DNA of 27,155 nt from an uncultured Bacilli bacterium (GCA_934183705.1 CAKPSW010000009.1:1-27155), one strand, 5' to 3'; shown: positions 1-9,591, counted from the stretch's first letter. Program-made: numbers and translations. The notes: generated from the sequence alone by a model not told the origin.

Positions 1-61
1 GATTCGAACCCTAGACCCACTGATTAAGAGTCAGTTGCTCTACCAACTGAGCTAACGCCCC
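1..61 (-). tRNA. tRNA-Lys (anticodon CTT), 3' end cut by window edge
   Basis: Read on the minus strand from position 61, the sequence begins with the acceptor arm GGGGCGT, then TA, a D-arm (GCTC..GAGC), and an anticodon arm with stem ACTGA/TCAGT and 7-base loop CTCTTAA. The loop places CTT (complement of bases 26-28) in the anticodon, giving Lys for AAG codons. The variable region and the T-arm start with GGGTTCGAATC follow, and the window ends inside the T-arm, so the acceptor 3' strand and CCA cannot be checked. It is divergent from the following gene. Confidence 0.95.
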
Positions 62-188
62 AACACAATCATTATTATATCATATATTTTAAATTTGTAA
101 ACCATTAAATTAAAAAAAATAAATAAAATTACAATTTTTTATCGCTCAAATATCACATAATTAATTACCAAAAACAATTATGAGTTAA

Positions 189-217
189 TTGACTTTTATT
201 CCTCTATTTGATATAAT
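189..217 (+). promoter_or_regulatory. Sigma-A promoter of the surface-protein operon
   Basis: TTGACT (189-194), 17-bp spacer, TATAAT (212-217), with an extended TG at 209-210. The start of transcription is expected near 224, giving a leader of about 20 nt before ATG 245. This is one of the best matches to consensus in the window. It faces away from the tRNA-Lys gene. The rest of 62-235 is AT-rich with no other recognisable element. Confidence 0.8.
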
Positions 218-244
218 TTTATATGATAGGTATCGGTGATAAAA

Positions 245-3200
245 ATGAAGAAAATAAGTGATAAAAGTTTTTGGATAATACTAATAATAACTATAATAAC
301 CCTAGCTTCTTTAACTATAGGAGTAATTTTATTAACAAAGGAATCAGAAAAAGAATTCTATAGTGCTGGTTATATAATAAATAGTAATAAAACAAGTACT
401 ACTAAACTTTATTTTAATGATAATACAGTATATAAAGAAAATATAAAAGAAGAATATGTCTTTAAAGATACTAATAATAAAGAAGTAACAACTAGTAAAG
501 ACAATTTTATTCATTATCTAGATAAGTCACTATCATTTATGAAAAATGGCGTAATTCTAGATTTAGACAAATTCAATAAAAATTTAGTACCATATTACAA
601 TATTACAGATAAATCAATAATCAAATATAATAATGGAAGTTATAATATTACATCATCAGACAAAACATTAATATTTAATAATTTCTTAGGAAGAATTACT
701 ATAGATAAATATATTGTTGTCGGAAAAGATATTAGAATTAAATTAGCAGGCAATGATAATACTGTTAGTGGTGACTATTTCGAAATACTTTTTGTTGAAG
801 ATGGAATAGTAAAAATCGAAAACCAAGAAGGAAGTTATCAAACCATTGCAGAAGGAACTACAATCTTTATTGGAGACACTACAAAAATTAATCTTGGCGA
901 CAAAAACGTAATCTATAATGATGAGAAAAAATTATCCCTATCTGAAATGACAATAGATGGAAACGAAAATATAGATATAAAACCAAGTGATGGCAAAGTA
1001 AAAAATGATAATAAAAATGCTACTCCTGATAAAGATGGAAAAGAAGGAGCAGAAACCACAAGTCCAAGCGAAGGAAAAGATAATACTCCTGATGGTAACG
1101 GGACCAATATAGAAGAACCATCAAGTGTAATAAAGAAAGAAGTATCAGTAGATTTAGTATCCGCTAAAATAGATTCAAATAGTCTAAACGCTACCTTCCA
1201 AGTTATCGATACCGCATCCTTCATAAAAGGAGATTTAACATTAACTCTAAAAAATCTAACAACTGGTGAAATAAGCCTTATCAAAACATTAGCCAATGCA
1301 TCTTATCTTCAAAATATATATGTAAGCTCACTATCTCCAGATTGTGATTATATAATGCAAATAACAGATGACAATAATAATCAATACTTCCAAAAAGCAT
1401 TCAAAACAGAAAGCTTAACATTAAATCTAATTCGTGAAGTAGTCTCTCAAGACTCACTATCATACTCATTAGATTTCGGAGGAGATAGCAACATAAAATC
1501 AGCCAATATATCACTATATGATATGGAAGGAAACCAAATAGGAAAAACAACAACAATAAATAATACTGAAGATGATATCGTAGTATTTGATAATTTAACT
1601 CATAATACCAAATATGAAGTAAAAGTAGATTCTGTAATTATGAAAAACACAAACTATTCCAATGTATATACTATATCTACTAAAGACATAACTCTAAAAA
1701 ATAAACCAACACTTGGTGAGATATCTGTGGATGTAGATAATGACGGTCAATCATTTAGTTTAAAAATGACTAAACCACAAGATGAAGATTCTAGTATAAC
1801 TAAGTATACATATAACATATATAAAGCAGATGATCTAACTGAAGAAGATGAAGATAAAGTAAAGCCAGTATATACATTTACATCATCTGACTTAAAAGAA
1901 CAAAAACTAAAATTAGGAGAAAATAACCTAGTAGGAAAAACAGACTATAGATACAAAGTAATCGTGGAGTACTATGATAATTATAAATATAATGAAATAT
2001 CATCTCCACTAAGTGACTATTTCCAAGTATTAGGAAAACCAACCATAGAATTCAAAGAAGAATTAGTAGATTTCAACCAAATAGTAGGAACAGTAAAAAT
2101 AAAAGATGAAAGCTGTACCGTACCAAATGAAGGAAGAGAATGTTTTAATCAAAAAAATAACTTTATAATCAGATATGAAGGTGAAGGCATTACCGGAAAA
2201 CCATCCATAAAAGATGTTACATTTGATCCAATAACAATGGAATATAAACTATCACTATCAGGATTAAAACAAAATACAACATATACATTCACAGTTTCAG
2301 CGGATGTTGATATGCATAATGGACAAGGTCTTGAAGTAAGTAAATACATAGGATCATTTAGTGTAAAAACAAAAGGTATTGAAGCACTTCAAATGCAAAA
2401 CTGGCATCAAGAACCATATACTTTCAATACCCCAATAAATGTAAGTACTGAAATGGTATCCACAAATGAAGAGAGCGATTACGCAAGTAAAATATCAAAA
2501 ATAACTTTCAATCTATATAAAGGAGATACTAAAAACAATCTACTACTAAAAAGCATTATTAAAACAGAAGATATAAAAACAAAATACTATAACAAAAAAT
2601 TCAACTTAACATCAAATATGTTTGGTATAGAATCATTAGATGAATTAAGAGAATTATCCGGTGGAAAACTAAGTAGATACTATACTCTTGAAGTAACTGA
2701 TGCTTATGATGATACTGATATAAATAAATTCCAAATCTTAGATAATAAATTCGTCTATGAAACACCTGCTATGTTGTTATTAGAAGATGAAGTAGAAGTT
2801 CCAACTATCGCTGTAACAGAAATAACTAATGATAACTTAAAAGATGAAAGTCTAAAAGCCAAATACGGTATCAGTTATGACAACAACTTAGATAGTTCAA
2901 CAATAAGAGGCTATGAAGTAACAGCCATCTTTGATAAGTCCAAAATAGAAAATTACTTTCGGGGAGAACATCCAATCACCAAACTAAACTTCTATGCCAC
3001 TGACCAAAATAAAAAAACAATCGAAACAAGAACTATCGATTTCACCGAAAAAGAAGAATATACTGCATACTTCATATTAGATTATGGAACAGACTATGAT
3101 ACTGTAGATGATAAATTAAGAAGAGGAAATACATATACATTCTCATATGATATTAGTATTGATAGCAATAACGATGGAAAAGATGATGCCGTCTTCCCAT

Positions 3201-5755
3201 CAAATAAACCAACTAGTGATAAATTCACTTCAGTAAAAAAAGACCCAATATTCAAAATGTATGTAGATAAAAGTACAAAAAATGATATAACTTATAAATA
3301 TATGGTAAAAGATATAGACAATGCTCTATATAAAGAAGATGGTAAATATTATCTTTACAGTAGTCTAAATAATCAAGAAGATACTAGTATAGAAGAGAAA
3401 ATAGAAATAGAAAACACTAGTGATATAAAAACATTTACTATACCAAATCTAAGTAATAATTCAGTATATAGTATAAGTTATATGCGTGCAAATACCAAAG
3501 CAAATAGACCATCTAAAATATCAATAGGAAATTATTATTTTGATGGCTATTACGATGCAAACGACTATAACATCGGCTATAAATTAGATTATAGTAAATT
3601 TGATAATCGATTAAAAATTATCTTAACAGATGACAATTTCCTAAATAGAATAACAACATATCTATTAACCTTAAGTACAAATGACGATAAATACGAAAAA
3701 GTAATAACAAATCTTTCTACTTGTGATGAAAACAAATGCATTATAGTAGATTATAACGATATAGAATCATTCAAAGGAAAAGACATCTCAGTATCCCTAA
3801 TAGGCTTCTATGATACCGGTTATGTCGGATTTAGTCAAAAATCATTATTAAAAGATTACTTCCAAAGTCTAAACCTTGTAGAAGAGAAAGACGCTCCAAA
3901 ATTAGGATATATCTTCCAAACTACTGGAGCAGAAACAAAAGGTCAGTATATTTATCTAAATCCAAATGGTTCCTATGGGGTATCTCCTGATCCAAAAGGA
4001 ATATTTGGATACGAAGTAAAACAAAACAGTAATGATGTATGGTATATAACAACTACTGATATCGTAAATAAAAATCAAAATAAATTCTATAAATATGGAG
4101 ATTTCATAAAGAAAGATGCCATAGCAAACTTAGGATTAAAAGGCTTTAGCGATAAAAGCACCAAATACACCCTAAATCCAAAAGTATTAAATAAAGTAAA
4201 TATTCAAACTGATAATAACAAATTCAAATTTACAAGTATAACACCAAAGGTAACAACAACTAATATAACACCACTAATAAATGGTGCTAAAATGAATATA
4301 TACGTATCAGTAGGTGAAAACGTACTAGAAAGTGACTTCGTAAAAACAGATGGTAAATACAAATTCTATATTGAAGTATATACTAAAAAAACATGTTCTG
4401 AAGACGAAGTAGAATGCAGCGAAGAATATGTCAAAGAAGATACAATAGAAACAGACTACGAAAGCCTAAAAAACGAAATAACCATAACTGGTTTAGATCC
4501 AAATACCAGATACTACTACAAGATATTAGCAGACATGAATAAAAATGGTACTAAAGAAATCGTACCATTATTCGACTATGAAAAAGATGGATATGTAGAG
4601 TACCAAAATACATTTAAAACACTAGGCAAAGAAGAAATATTAAATAGAGTAGCATATAGTTATGATTCACAATCAACAATAGATAAATACTTAAATAGAA
4701 TTATAACTCTAACAACTCACTTAAAAAATAACCAAAACTTTGATATCAAATATGAAATGCACGATAATGAAGGTAATTTAATATTTGATGGCCTAGTAAC
4801 AAATGAAGAAATAAACGATGGCAATATCGGTAAAGGAAAACGAGCAATATATACCAAAGATATAACAGAAAATGATTTAGTATATGGCAATGACTATTAT
4901 ACCCTTACAGTATATGCTATAACTACCGATAAGAAGAAAGAATTAAAACTATTTGAAGAATTAATGAGTGATAGAGATGTTACCGCAGGTCAAAACTATC
5001 ACGAATTAAAAGAACCAAATTTCACTATCAAACAAGAGGCAATAATAACAAAAAAAGATAATGATTTCATATATGGGTTAAAATATACAATAAACATTGA
5101 AGATAAAGATAAAGTTATAAAAGATGGCCTATTATATATAAAACTAGAAGATGAAGATTTTAACCCAATTTGTCCAAAAGGTAATGAAGAAAACTGTGAT
5201 AAGACAATAGACTTAACAAAATATGGTTCAAACCAAATAGAGTTAACATATACAAATTTAAAACCAAATACAAGCTATAATATTCACATATCCGCTAATA
5301 TATATAGAAATAATATATCACTAATAAAAAAAGAATATCCTCTTTCAGTAAGAAAGAGTCAGTATACAAAAAGTGATTTAGGCTTCTCTCTAGGAACAGT
5401 AACACCAACTGCACTTTCCAACAATAAAGTATTAATAACATTCAAAGGAGCAATAAACCTAGAGGAATACATAACTGGTATAGATTATTCAATGACTGTT
5501 GAAGGTAAAGATAAAGTAGGCTCTGGCCTAATTGGTAAAAGTAATAATGCTGTAGGATTAAAAGAATTAGTATTCAAACTAGATAAAGATAGATATCCAA
5601 CGATAGAAATACAAACTGATGAAAATAAAGTCTTTGGCCTAAACAACAACATCAAATTAATATACTACTATAAAGATAAAGATGGTAATATAAATGCCCT
5701 AAAGATTGGTGATAGCACAACCGATACCAAATCATTTAAATATACAGGTCAGTAG
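245..5755 (+). CDS. Giant membrane-anchored protein with fibronectin-III-like repeats
   Basis: Predicted 1,836-residue cell-surface protein. One N-terminal membrane segment (about residues 9-29) is followed by a globular region to about 245, a low-complexity Asp/Gly/Asn/Pro/Ser linker (about 247-293), and then a long series of roughly 90-130-residue beta-rich modules. These carry fibronectin-III hallmarks: 'NTTYTF', 'NTRYYY' and 'NTSYNI' strands followed by 'F.VKTKG' or 'FKTLGK' module ends. I count about a dozen, with uncertain boundaries. It has no LPXTG or second membrane segment, so it probably stays tethered by its N-terminus with the repeats outside. Eight of nine cysteines form close pairs, and three loops look EF-hand-like. 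I prefer ATG 245 over in-frame GTG 236 because GGTGAT (235-240) is well placed and GTG 236 would lie only about 12 nt from the predicted mRNA start. Adhesin or envelope scaffold roles are guesses; partners are the next two genes. Confidence 0.8.
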   Translation: MKKISDKSFWIILIITIITLASLTIGVILLTKESEKEFYSAGYIINSNKTSTTKLYFNDNTVYKENIKEEYVFKDTNNKEVTTSKDNFIHYLDKSLSFMKNGVILDLDKFNKNLVPYYNITDKSIIKYNNGSYNITSSDKTLIFNNFLGRITIDKYIVVGKDIRIKLAGNDNTVSGDYFEILFVEDGIVKIENQEGSYQTIAEGTTIFIGDTTKINLGDKNVIYNDEKKLSLSEMTIDGNENIDIKPSDGKVKNDNKNATPDKDGKEGAETTSPSEGKDNTPDGNGTNIEEPSSVIKKEVSVDLVSAKIDSNSLNATFQVIDTASFIKGDLTLTLKNLTTGEISLIKTLANASYLQNIYVSSLSPDCDYIMQITDDNNNQYFQKAFKTESLTLNLIREVVSQDSLSYSLDFGGDSNIKSANISLYDMEGNQIGKTTTINNTEDDIVVFDNLTHNTKYEVKVDSVIMKNTNYSNVYTISTKDITLKNKPTLGEISVDVDNDGQSFSLKMTKPQDEDSSITKYTYNIYKADDLTEEDEDKVKPVYTFTSSDLKEQKLKLGENNLVGKTDYRYKVIVEYYDNYKYNEISSPLSDYFQVLGKPTIEFKEELVDFNQIVGTVKIKDESCTVPNEGRECFNQKNNFIIRYEGEGITGKPSIKDVTFDPITMEYKLSLSGLKQNTTYTFTVSADVDMHNGQGLEVSKYIGSFSVKTKGIEALQMQNWHQEPYTFNTPINVSTEMVSTNEESDYASKISKITFNLYKGDTKNNLLLKSIIKTEDIKTKYYNKKFNLTSNMFGIESLDELRELSGGKLSRYYTLEVTDAYDDTDINKFQILDNKFVYETPAMLLLEDEVEVPTIAVTEITNDNLKDESLKAKYGISYDNNLDSSTIRGYEVTAIFDKSKIENYFRGEHPITKLNFYATDQNKKTIETRTIDFTEKEEYTAYFILDYGTDYDTVDDKLRRGNTYTFSYDISIDSNNDGKDDAVFPSNKPTSDKFTSVKKDPIFKMYVDKSTKNDITYKYMVKDIDNALYKEDGKYYLYSSLNNQEDTSIEEKIEIENTSDIKTFTIPNLSNNSVYSISYMRANTKANRPSKISIGNYYFDGYYDANDYNIGYKLDYSKFDNRLKIILTDDNFLNRITTYLLTLSTNDDKYEKVITNLSTCDENKCIIVDYNDIESFKGKDISVSLIGFYDTGYVGFSQKSLLKDYFQSLNLVEEKDAPKLGYIFQTTGAETKGQYIYLNPNGSYGVSPDPKGIFGYEVKQNSNDVWYITTTDIVNKNQNKFYKYGDFIKKDAIANLGLKGFSDKSTKYTLNPKVLNKVNIQTDNNKFKFTSITPKVTTTNITPLINGAKMNIYVSVGENVLESDFVKTDGKYKFYIEVYTKKTCSEDEVECSEEYVKEDTIETDYESLKNEITITGLDPNTRYYYKILADMNKNGTKEIVPLFDYEKDGYVEYQNTFKTLGKEEILNRVAYSYDSQSTIDKYLNRIITLTTHLKNNQNFDIKYEMHDNEGNLIFDGLVTNEEINDGNIGKGKRAIYTKDITENDLVYGNDYYTLTVYAITTDKKKELKLFEELMSDRDVTAGQNYHELKEPNFTIKQEAIITKKDNDFIYGLKYTINIEDKDKVIKDGLLYIKLEDEDFNPICPKGNEENCDKTIDLTKYGSNQIELTYTNLKPNTSYNIHISANIYRNNISLIKKEYPLSVRKSQYTKSDLGFSLGTVTPTALSNNKVLITFKGAINLEEYITGIDYSMTVEGKDKVGSGLIGKSNNAVGLKELVFKLDKDRYPTIEIQTDENKVFGLNNNIKLIYYYKDKDGNINALKIGDSTTDTKSFKYTGQ

Positions 5756-5769
5756 AAAGGAAGATACAA

Positions 5770-7176
5770 ATGAGAAAATATGATATAAAAAATAAGAGAA
5801 ATATTGGAATAATATTAGCAATTGCATTACTAATAATTATCATGTTTTCTCTTGTAATCAAAGTTTTTAATAATAGAGATAAAAACGAATATAAAGTCAT
5901 AGAAAAAACGCTAGTATTTGACAAAGACAAAACAATAATAAAAACAGACAAAGAGTCAGTAATAAAAACCAAATGGAATAAAAAATACTACCTAATTAAA
6001 GATAAAGAAAATATCGAATTAGGAAATAATGCTATTACCTATAATGAAGAATCTGGTATTTTAAAACTATATGGTAAATATTATGAAATTACTAGTGGTG
6101 ATGAAATAAATATAACAAGTGGTGAAACAGAAATAAAAAGTACTGCTCTAACCAAATTCTATAAGTTAGAAGATCGAAAATACCTTCTTGTAGATAAAGA
6201 AATATCTTCTATAGATGGTCTATTAACAACAAGCGACTTTCTAATGGTAGATTTAGATAAAGTAGGCAATGCTACTCTTACCAATCATAAGGTCAACCTA
6301 AAAGCATTCTCTAACACTATATTAGTTACATCAAACTATACCTTTGATATCGCAAATGAAATCCTAACCTTTGGTAGTGATAAAATAGACCTAAAAAAGA
6401 TAATAGGTTCATCAAACAACTATACAAAGGAAGAATTAACTCCTAAAGAAGATCAAGATGGAAACGGTAATAATATCACAAATAATGGCGTAACCAGTAT
6501 AACAGATAACACTCAAAATAATAATGACAAACAAGGTGATAATCCTACTGGAAATGCATCTGGAGGTAAAAATCAAACCATAATAGAAGAGGTAAAAAAA
6601 GCAACTAAAAGAACATCCGTTATCGCTGTAACATCTACTATAAATAAAATAAAAGTAGATTATGTAATATACGATCCTAAAAAAGAATACTCCTCAGTTT
6701 ATATGGAAGTAAAAAAAGAAGATTCATCTTCTGTAGATACAATATATTTGAGTAGTAATGAAACATCATATGAAATAAGTAGTAACATCATCCCAAATAC
6801 CAATTATGAACTAACATTCAAATATAGTTATATAGATGAAGATAATACACTTCATACGGAAACATTTGATAAAATAAACATAAAAACAAAAAAACCAACT
6901 GTATCCCTAACAGTAACAAAAACAAGTAAAAATAAAATAGACTATCTAATTACAACAGATAACACCTATCTATTAACAAGTGGATTACTAACAGTAGTAA
7001 AAAATGGTGAAGTAATAAAAAAAGAAGAGATAACTAATGATAAAAAAAATATATATCCAGGAAGTATATCTATTCCATTATTAGAAGATGATTCCATCGA
7101 ACTAAGATTAACAAATATAAAATTAAATGGTAATATAATAAAAGATTTAGAAGCATCCTACAAATTCAGATATTAA
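5770..7176 (+). CDS. Membrane-anchored protein with two Fn3-like modules, paralogue of the preceding gene
   Basis: A 468-residue protein with the same plan as the upstream giant protein but much shorter: N-terminal membrane segment (about residues 12-33), globular ectodomain (about 40-225), Asn/Gly/Asp-rich linker (about 226-272), and two Fn3-like modules to the C-terminus. A stretch near residues 82-100 (IELGNNAITYNEESGILKL) resembles residues ~216-233 of the upstream protein (INLGDKNVIYNDEKKLSL), so the membrane-proximal domains are probably homologous. The start lies 14 nt after the upstream stop, with GAAAGGAAG as Shine-Dalgarno and no terminator between, so they are co-transcribed. No enzymatic motif is visible; function unknown. 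Confidence 0.8.
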   Translation: MRKYDIKNKRNIGIILAIALLIIIMFSLVIKVFNNRDKNEYKVIEKTLVFDKDKTIIKTDKESVIKTKWNKKYYLIKDKENIELGNNAITYNEESGILKLYGKYYEITSGDEINITSGETEIKSTALTKFYKLEDRKYLLVDKEISSIDGLLTTSDFLMVDLDKVGNATLTNHKVNLKAFSNTILVTSNYTFDIANEILTFGSDKIDLKKIIGSSNNYTKEELTPKEDQDGNGNNITNNGVTSITDNTQNNNDKQGDNPTGNASGGKNQTIIEEVKKATKRTSVIAVTSTINKIKVDYVIYDPKKEYSSVYMEVKKEDSSSVDTIYLSSNETSYEISSNIIPNTNYELTFKYSYIDEDNTLHTETFDKINIKTKKPTVSLTVTKTSKNKIDYLITTDNTYLLTSGLLTVVKNGEVIKKEEITNDKKNIYPGSISIPLLEDDSIELRLTNIKLNGNIIKDLEASYKFRY

Positions 7177-7187
7177 GAGGTGAAAAA

Positions 7188-7907
7188 ATGAAAAAGTTCA
7201 TAAAGGAAAAATATAATATATTAATACCAATATTTCTAATTGTGGTTATTCTAATTGCCATATTATTATATACCAAAGAATATAAAAGTAATAGATATGC
7301 AACTAGTAAAGACATAGAAGTATATCAGTACTTTTCAAAAGCCAAATTAGAATACACATCTATTATATCTAGAAATAAAAAAGACGTTATCTTAGGATTT
7401 AATCCCAAAGATGAAGTAGTAAATCTAAGTAGCATACCAATCTATATAAAAGATAAAGATAACGTTATATTTCCTAAAGAAATGATGATAGTCATGCCAA
7501 TAGAAGACAAAGTATACACCTCATCCCCTTTAGCGGAAGTATATAAGAAAAACGGATTATATTACTTAAATCAAAAGAAAATAAATAAACCCCTAGATCA
7601 CGTCTTCTATTACGATGGAAAAGATTTGTACTTCTTCCCCGAAAAAACATACCTAACCATAAAAGATACAAAAATAGAATTAAGTCCTATGTCTTATGTA
7701 AACTGTTCATATCAAAATCTCTTAGAATACTATGATAAAGAAAATGATACATACGAGCAAATAGAACTAACAAATGAAACCGTAACAGTATCAAACGATT
7801 ATTACAAAGTAGATGTAACATTAGATAAAGTAATATACCAAAATAGTTTCCGTATATTAGATAATGATTTTACAATAGTACCAAAAATAACTGAAATAGA
7901 AAAATAA
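7188..7907 (+). CDS. Membrane-anchored ectodomain protein, third member of the surface operon
   Basis: A 239-residue protein with one N-terminal membrane segment (about residues 10-28) and a ~200-residue extracellular domain without linker or Fn3 modules. The pattern 'AEVYKKNGLYYLNQKKI' parallels 'TKFYKLEDRKYLLVDKEI' in the preceding protein, suggesting that it consists of the shared membrane-proximal domain alone. It begins 11 nt after the preceding stop, with GAGGTG as ribosome binding site. The three genes therefore form a graded set of one domain carrying about a dozen, two and zero Fn3 modules. A joint surface assembly is plausible but not shown. I do not recognise the family. Confidence 0.75.
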   Translation: MKKFIKEKYNILIPIFLIVVILIAILLYTKEYKSNRYATSKDIEVYQYFSKAKLEYTSIISRNKKDVILGFNPKDEVVNLSSIPIYIKDKDNVIFPKEMMIVMPIEDKVYTSSPLAEVYKKNGLYYLNQKKINKPLDHVFYYDGKDLYFFPEKTYLTIKDTKIELSPMSYVNCSYQNLLEYYDKENDTYEQIELTNETVTVSNDYYKVDVTLDKVIYQNSFRILDNDFTIVPKITEIEK

Positions 7908-7931
7908 AATTCTATAACAAAAAAGCCATCA

Positions 7932-7937
7932 TATAAT
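7932..7937 (+). promoter_or_regulatory. Possible -10 box for the YjdF-like gene
   Basis: TATAAT lies 16 nt before ATG 7954; no convincing -35 hexamer is found 17 bp upstream. The predicted mRNA start (~7944) would fall inside the Shine-Dalgarno AGGTGAG. The same spacing occurs before the lipoprotein gene and yvcK, which supports it. Read-through from the surface operon is the alternative. Confidence 0.4.
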
Positions 7938-7953
7938 TATGATAGGTGAGATA

Positions 7954-8607
7954 ATGATAAAAAATAAAATATTCATAACAATTAAAATAATAGTAGCAAT
8001 AAGCCTATTAATATCTATGATAAAAGGGCCTATTACTACTATTTTAATATTACTGTCTACCTTAACATTATTATTATCATCAGACTATCTAAAAAAGAAA
8101 TTAAACTACTCATATAAATTACAAATACTAATATACATTTTTATTCTAGCAACACAGTTAGGAGGAGTACTATTAAACTTCTATGACACGACAAACTACT
8201 ATGATGATGTAATGCATACATTATCCTCTTTTATAATAGCAGCACTATCATTATCAATATTAAATAAATTAACTAAAGAAAAAAATAAAAAGCTAACTAT
8301 AATATTTGCACTATCTTTATCTATGTCCATCGCAGCAGTTTGGGAAATAACAGAATTCACAATCGATAGAGTATTTAATAAAGATATGCAAAAAGATACC
8401 GTCTTAACCACTATAACATCATCATTATTAAGTGAAGATAATAATATCACAAAAAAAGAGATAACATCTCTCTACGTAAATAATATAGACTATATAGAAA
8501 AATATGGAGGATATATCGATATCGGACTATACGATACTATGGAAGATATGATATGCGCCTTAATAGGAGTAATCCTATTCATAATAAAATTATTAGCGGA
8601 GCCTTAA
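7954..8607 (+). CDS. YjdF/DUF2238-family integral membrane protein
   Basis: A 217-residue protein with about five hydrophobic segments. It carries the pattern I associate with the YjdF (DUF2238) family: 'YYDDVMHTLSSF', then 'WEITEFTIDRVF', then 'GLYDTMEDMICALIGVILF' at the end, in which conserved Asp, His and Glu residues sit at membrane borders. The biochemical role of the family is unknown to me. ATG 7954 is chosen over in-frame ATG 7939 because AGGTGAG (7944-7950) lies 3 nt upstream of 7954 whereas 7939 has no ribosome binding site and falls next to a -10-like box. It converges on the transglutaminase-like gene, with the stop codons overlapping by 4 bp. Confidence 0.7.
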   Translation: MIKNKIFITIKIIVAISLLISMIKGPITTILILLSTLTLLLSSDYLKKKLNYSYKLQILIYIFILATQLGGVLLNFYDTTNYYDDVMHTLSSFIIAALSLSILNKLTKEKNKKLTIIFALSLSMSIAAVWEITEFTIDRVFNKDMQKDTVLTTITSSLLSEDNNITKKEITSLYVNNIDYIEKYGGYIDIGLYDTMEDMICALIGVILFIIKLLAEP

Positions 8608-8619
8608 CGAGCTTCGCTA
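8594..8619. terminator. Hairpin across the convergent stop codons, possible bidirectional terminator
   Basis: A 9-bp stem (TAGCGGAGC / GCTTCGCTA with one G-T pair) encloses an 8-nt loop that contains TTAA, the overlap of both TAA stops. It is GC-rich by local standards. The following bases are AT-rich but not a clean T-run on either strand, so termination is plausible rather than clear. Confidence 0.45.
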
Positions 8620-9542
8620 TAAATCGTTTTATCAAAATGATGTGTTCCATCATTAATTTTTTCTAAAGTCTTAGTATCAATTAAAAAGTAAGTATCCCTA
8701 TTAATATTAATATCACTAATAGGATCATCCCAAGTAAGATCCAAATGATACCACCTACCATCTAAATAAACCAAATTCCAAATATGTTCATCATTACTAA
8801 TTTTATAATTAATAATATTTAGCTTATCCAAAAATATTTCCATTGCATCAGCATAACCATTACAAGTACCATATCCCTCTATAAGCACACCATAAGCCGT
8901 ATTAGATTTATAAGTATCATCACTTTTATTATTATATTTAAGCTTATCATATTCTGTATGATCAATAATATAATCATGAATAACCCTAATTTTCTCTTTC
9001 GGTGGCATACTATTATTAATCTTCTCACTAAGTATCTTATCCACTAAAGTATTAACTTCTTCTATTTCATCTTTCGAATATGCTCTACTAATTGAAATAC
9101 CAATCTTATATTCTCCGCCATAATTAATTTTAATATTATTAGAACTATTATAAGGATGAACAAAATTATTAAGTATAGATACTTCATTCTTAAAAGAAGC
9201 ACCATCATTATAAGTTAAAGCATTAATATCACTAGCATAATCCGTATAACCATCGTCAATATATCTTTCAATATAATCAGTACCACTATTAATAGCATAA
9301 TAAATAGAATTAATTAAATCCCTTTTATTCTTAATACCAGTAGCGGTATGATCATCAACATAGTTAAAATTATCCTCTTTATAATAGTCATTAATCTTAA
9401 TTTTAGCATATTTCTTATCTATTGTATATTCATAATATTTGTGAGCAATTTTATCTTTTTGAAAAGCACAAACAGTAACAAAAATAGTAGCTATTGCCCC
9501 ACAAATTAATATAGCTTTACCACATTTATTCTTTTTATCCAT
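8604..9542 (-). CDS. Membrane-anchored transglutaminase-like (cysteine protease fold) protein
   Basis: A 312-residue protein with an N-terminal membrane anchor (about residues 8-26) and a C-terminal transglutaminase-like domain. The domain shows the expected order of catalytic residues: Cys227 in 'GYGTCNGYADA', His253 in 'DEHIWNLV', and Asp268 in 'WYHLDLTWDDP'. Families with this core act as extracellular proteases, amidases or cross-linking enzymes; the substrate cannot be told. The middle region (about 50-190) matches nothing I recognise. I place the start at ATG 9542, with GAGGTG 6 nt upstream, rather than at GTG 9551, which is part of that ribosome binding site. It is the only protein gene on the minus strand. 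Being anchored outside, it could act on cell-wall or surface proteins such as those encoded upstream, but that link is inferred. Confidence 0.85.
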   Translation of the reverse strand: MDKKNKCGKAILICGAIATIFVTVCAFQKDKIAHKYYEYTIDKKYAKIKINDYYKEDNFNYVDDHTATGIKNKRDLINSIYYAINSGTDYIERYIDDGYTDYASDINALTYNDGASFKNEVSILNNFVHPYNSSNNIKINYGGEYKIGISISRAYSKDEIEEVNTLVDKILSEKINNSMPPKEKIRVIHDYIIDHTEYDKLKYNNKSDDTYKSNTAYGVLIEGYGTCNGYADAMEIFLDKLNIINYKISNDEHIWNLVYLDGRWYHLDLTWDDPISDININRDTYFLIDTKTLEKINDGTHHFDKTIYSEAR

Positions 9543-9562
9543 ACCAGACACCTCATATTCTC

Positions 9563-9591
9563 ATTATACCAAATATCCCAATCTGGGTAAA
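9563..9591 (-). promoter_or_regulatory. Promoter of the transglutaminase-like gene
   Basis: On the minus strand TTTACC (9591-9586), a 17-bp spacer and TATAAT (9568-9563), with an extended TG, end 20 nt before the start codon. A short inverted repeat CCCA-ATC-TGGG (9578-9588, + strand) lies across the spacer and -35 edge and could be a protein-binding site, although it is short. Confidence 0.6.

Noticed and set aside
913..1296. Long antisense reading frame opposite the giant surface protein
   Set aside because: It is the complement of the low-complexity linker and Fn3 start, has no ribosome binding site and has skewed Ser/Phe composition typical of a shadow frame.
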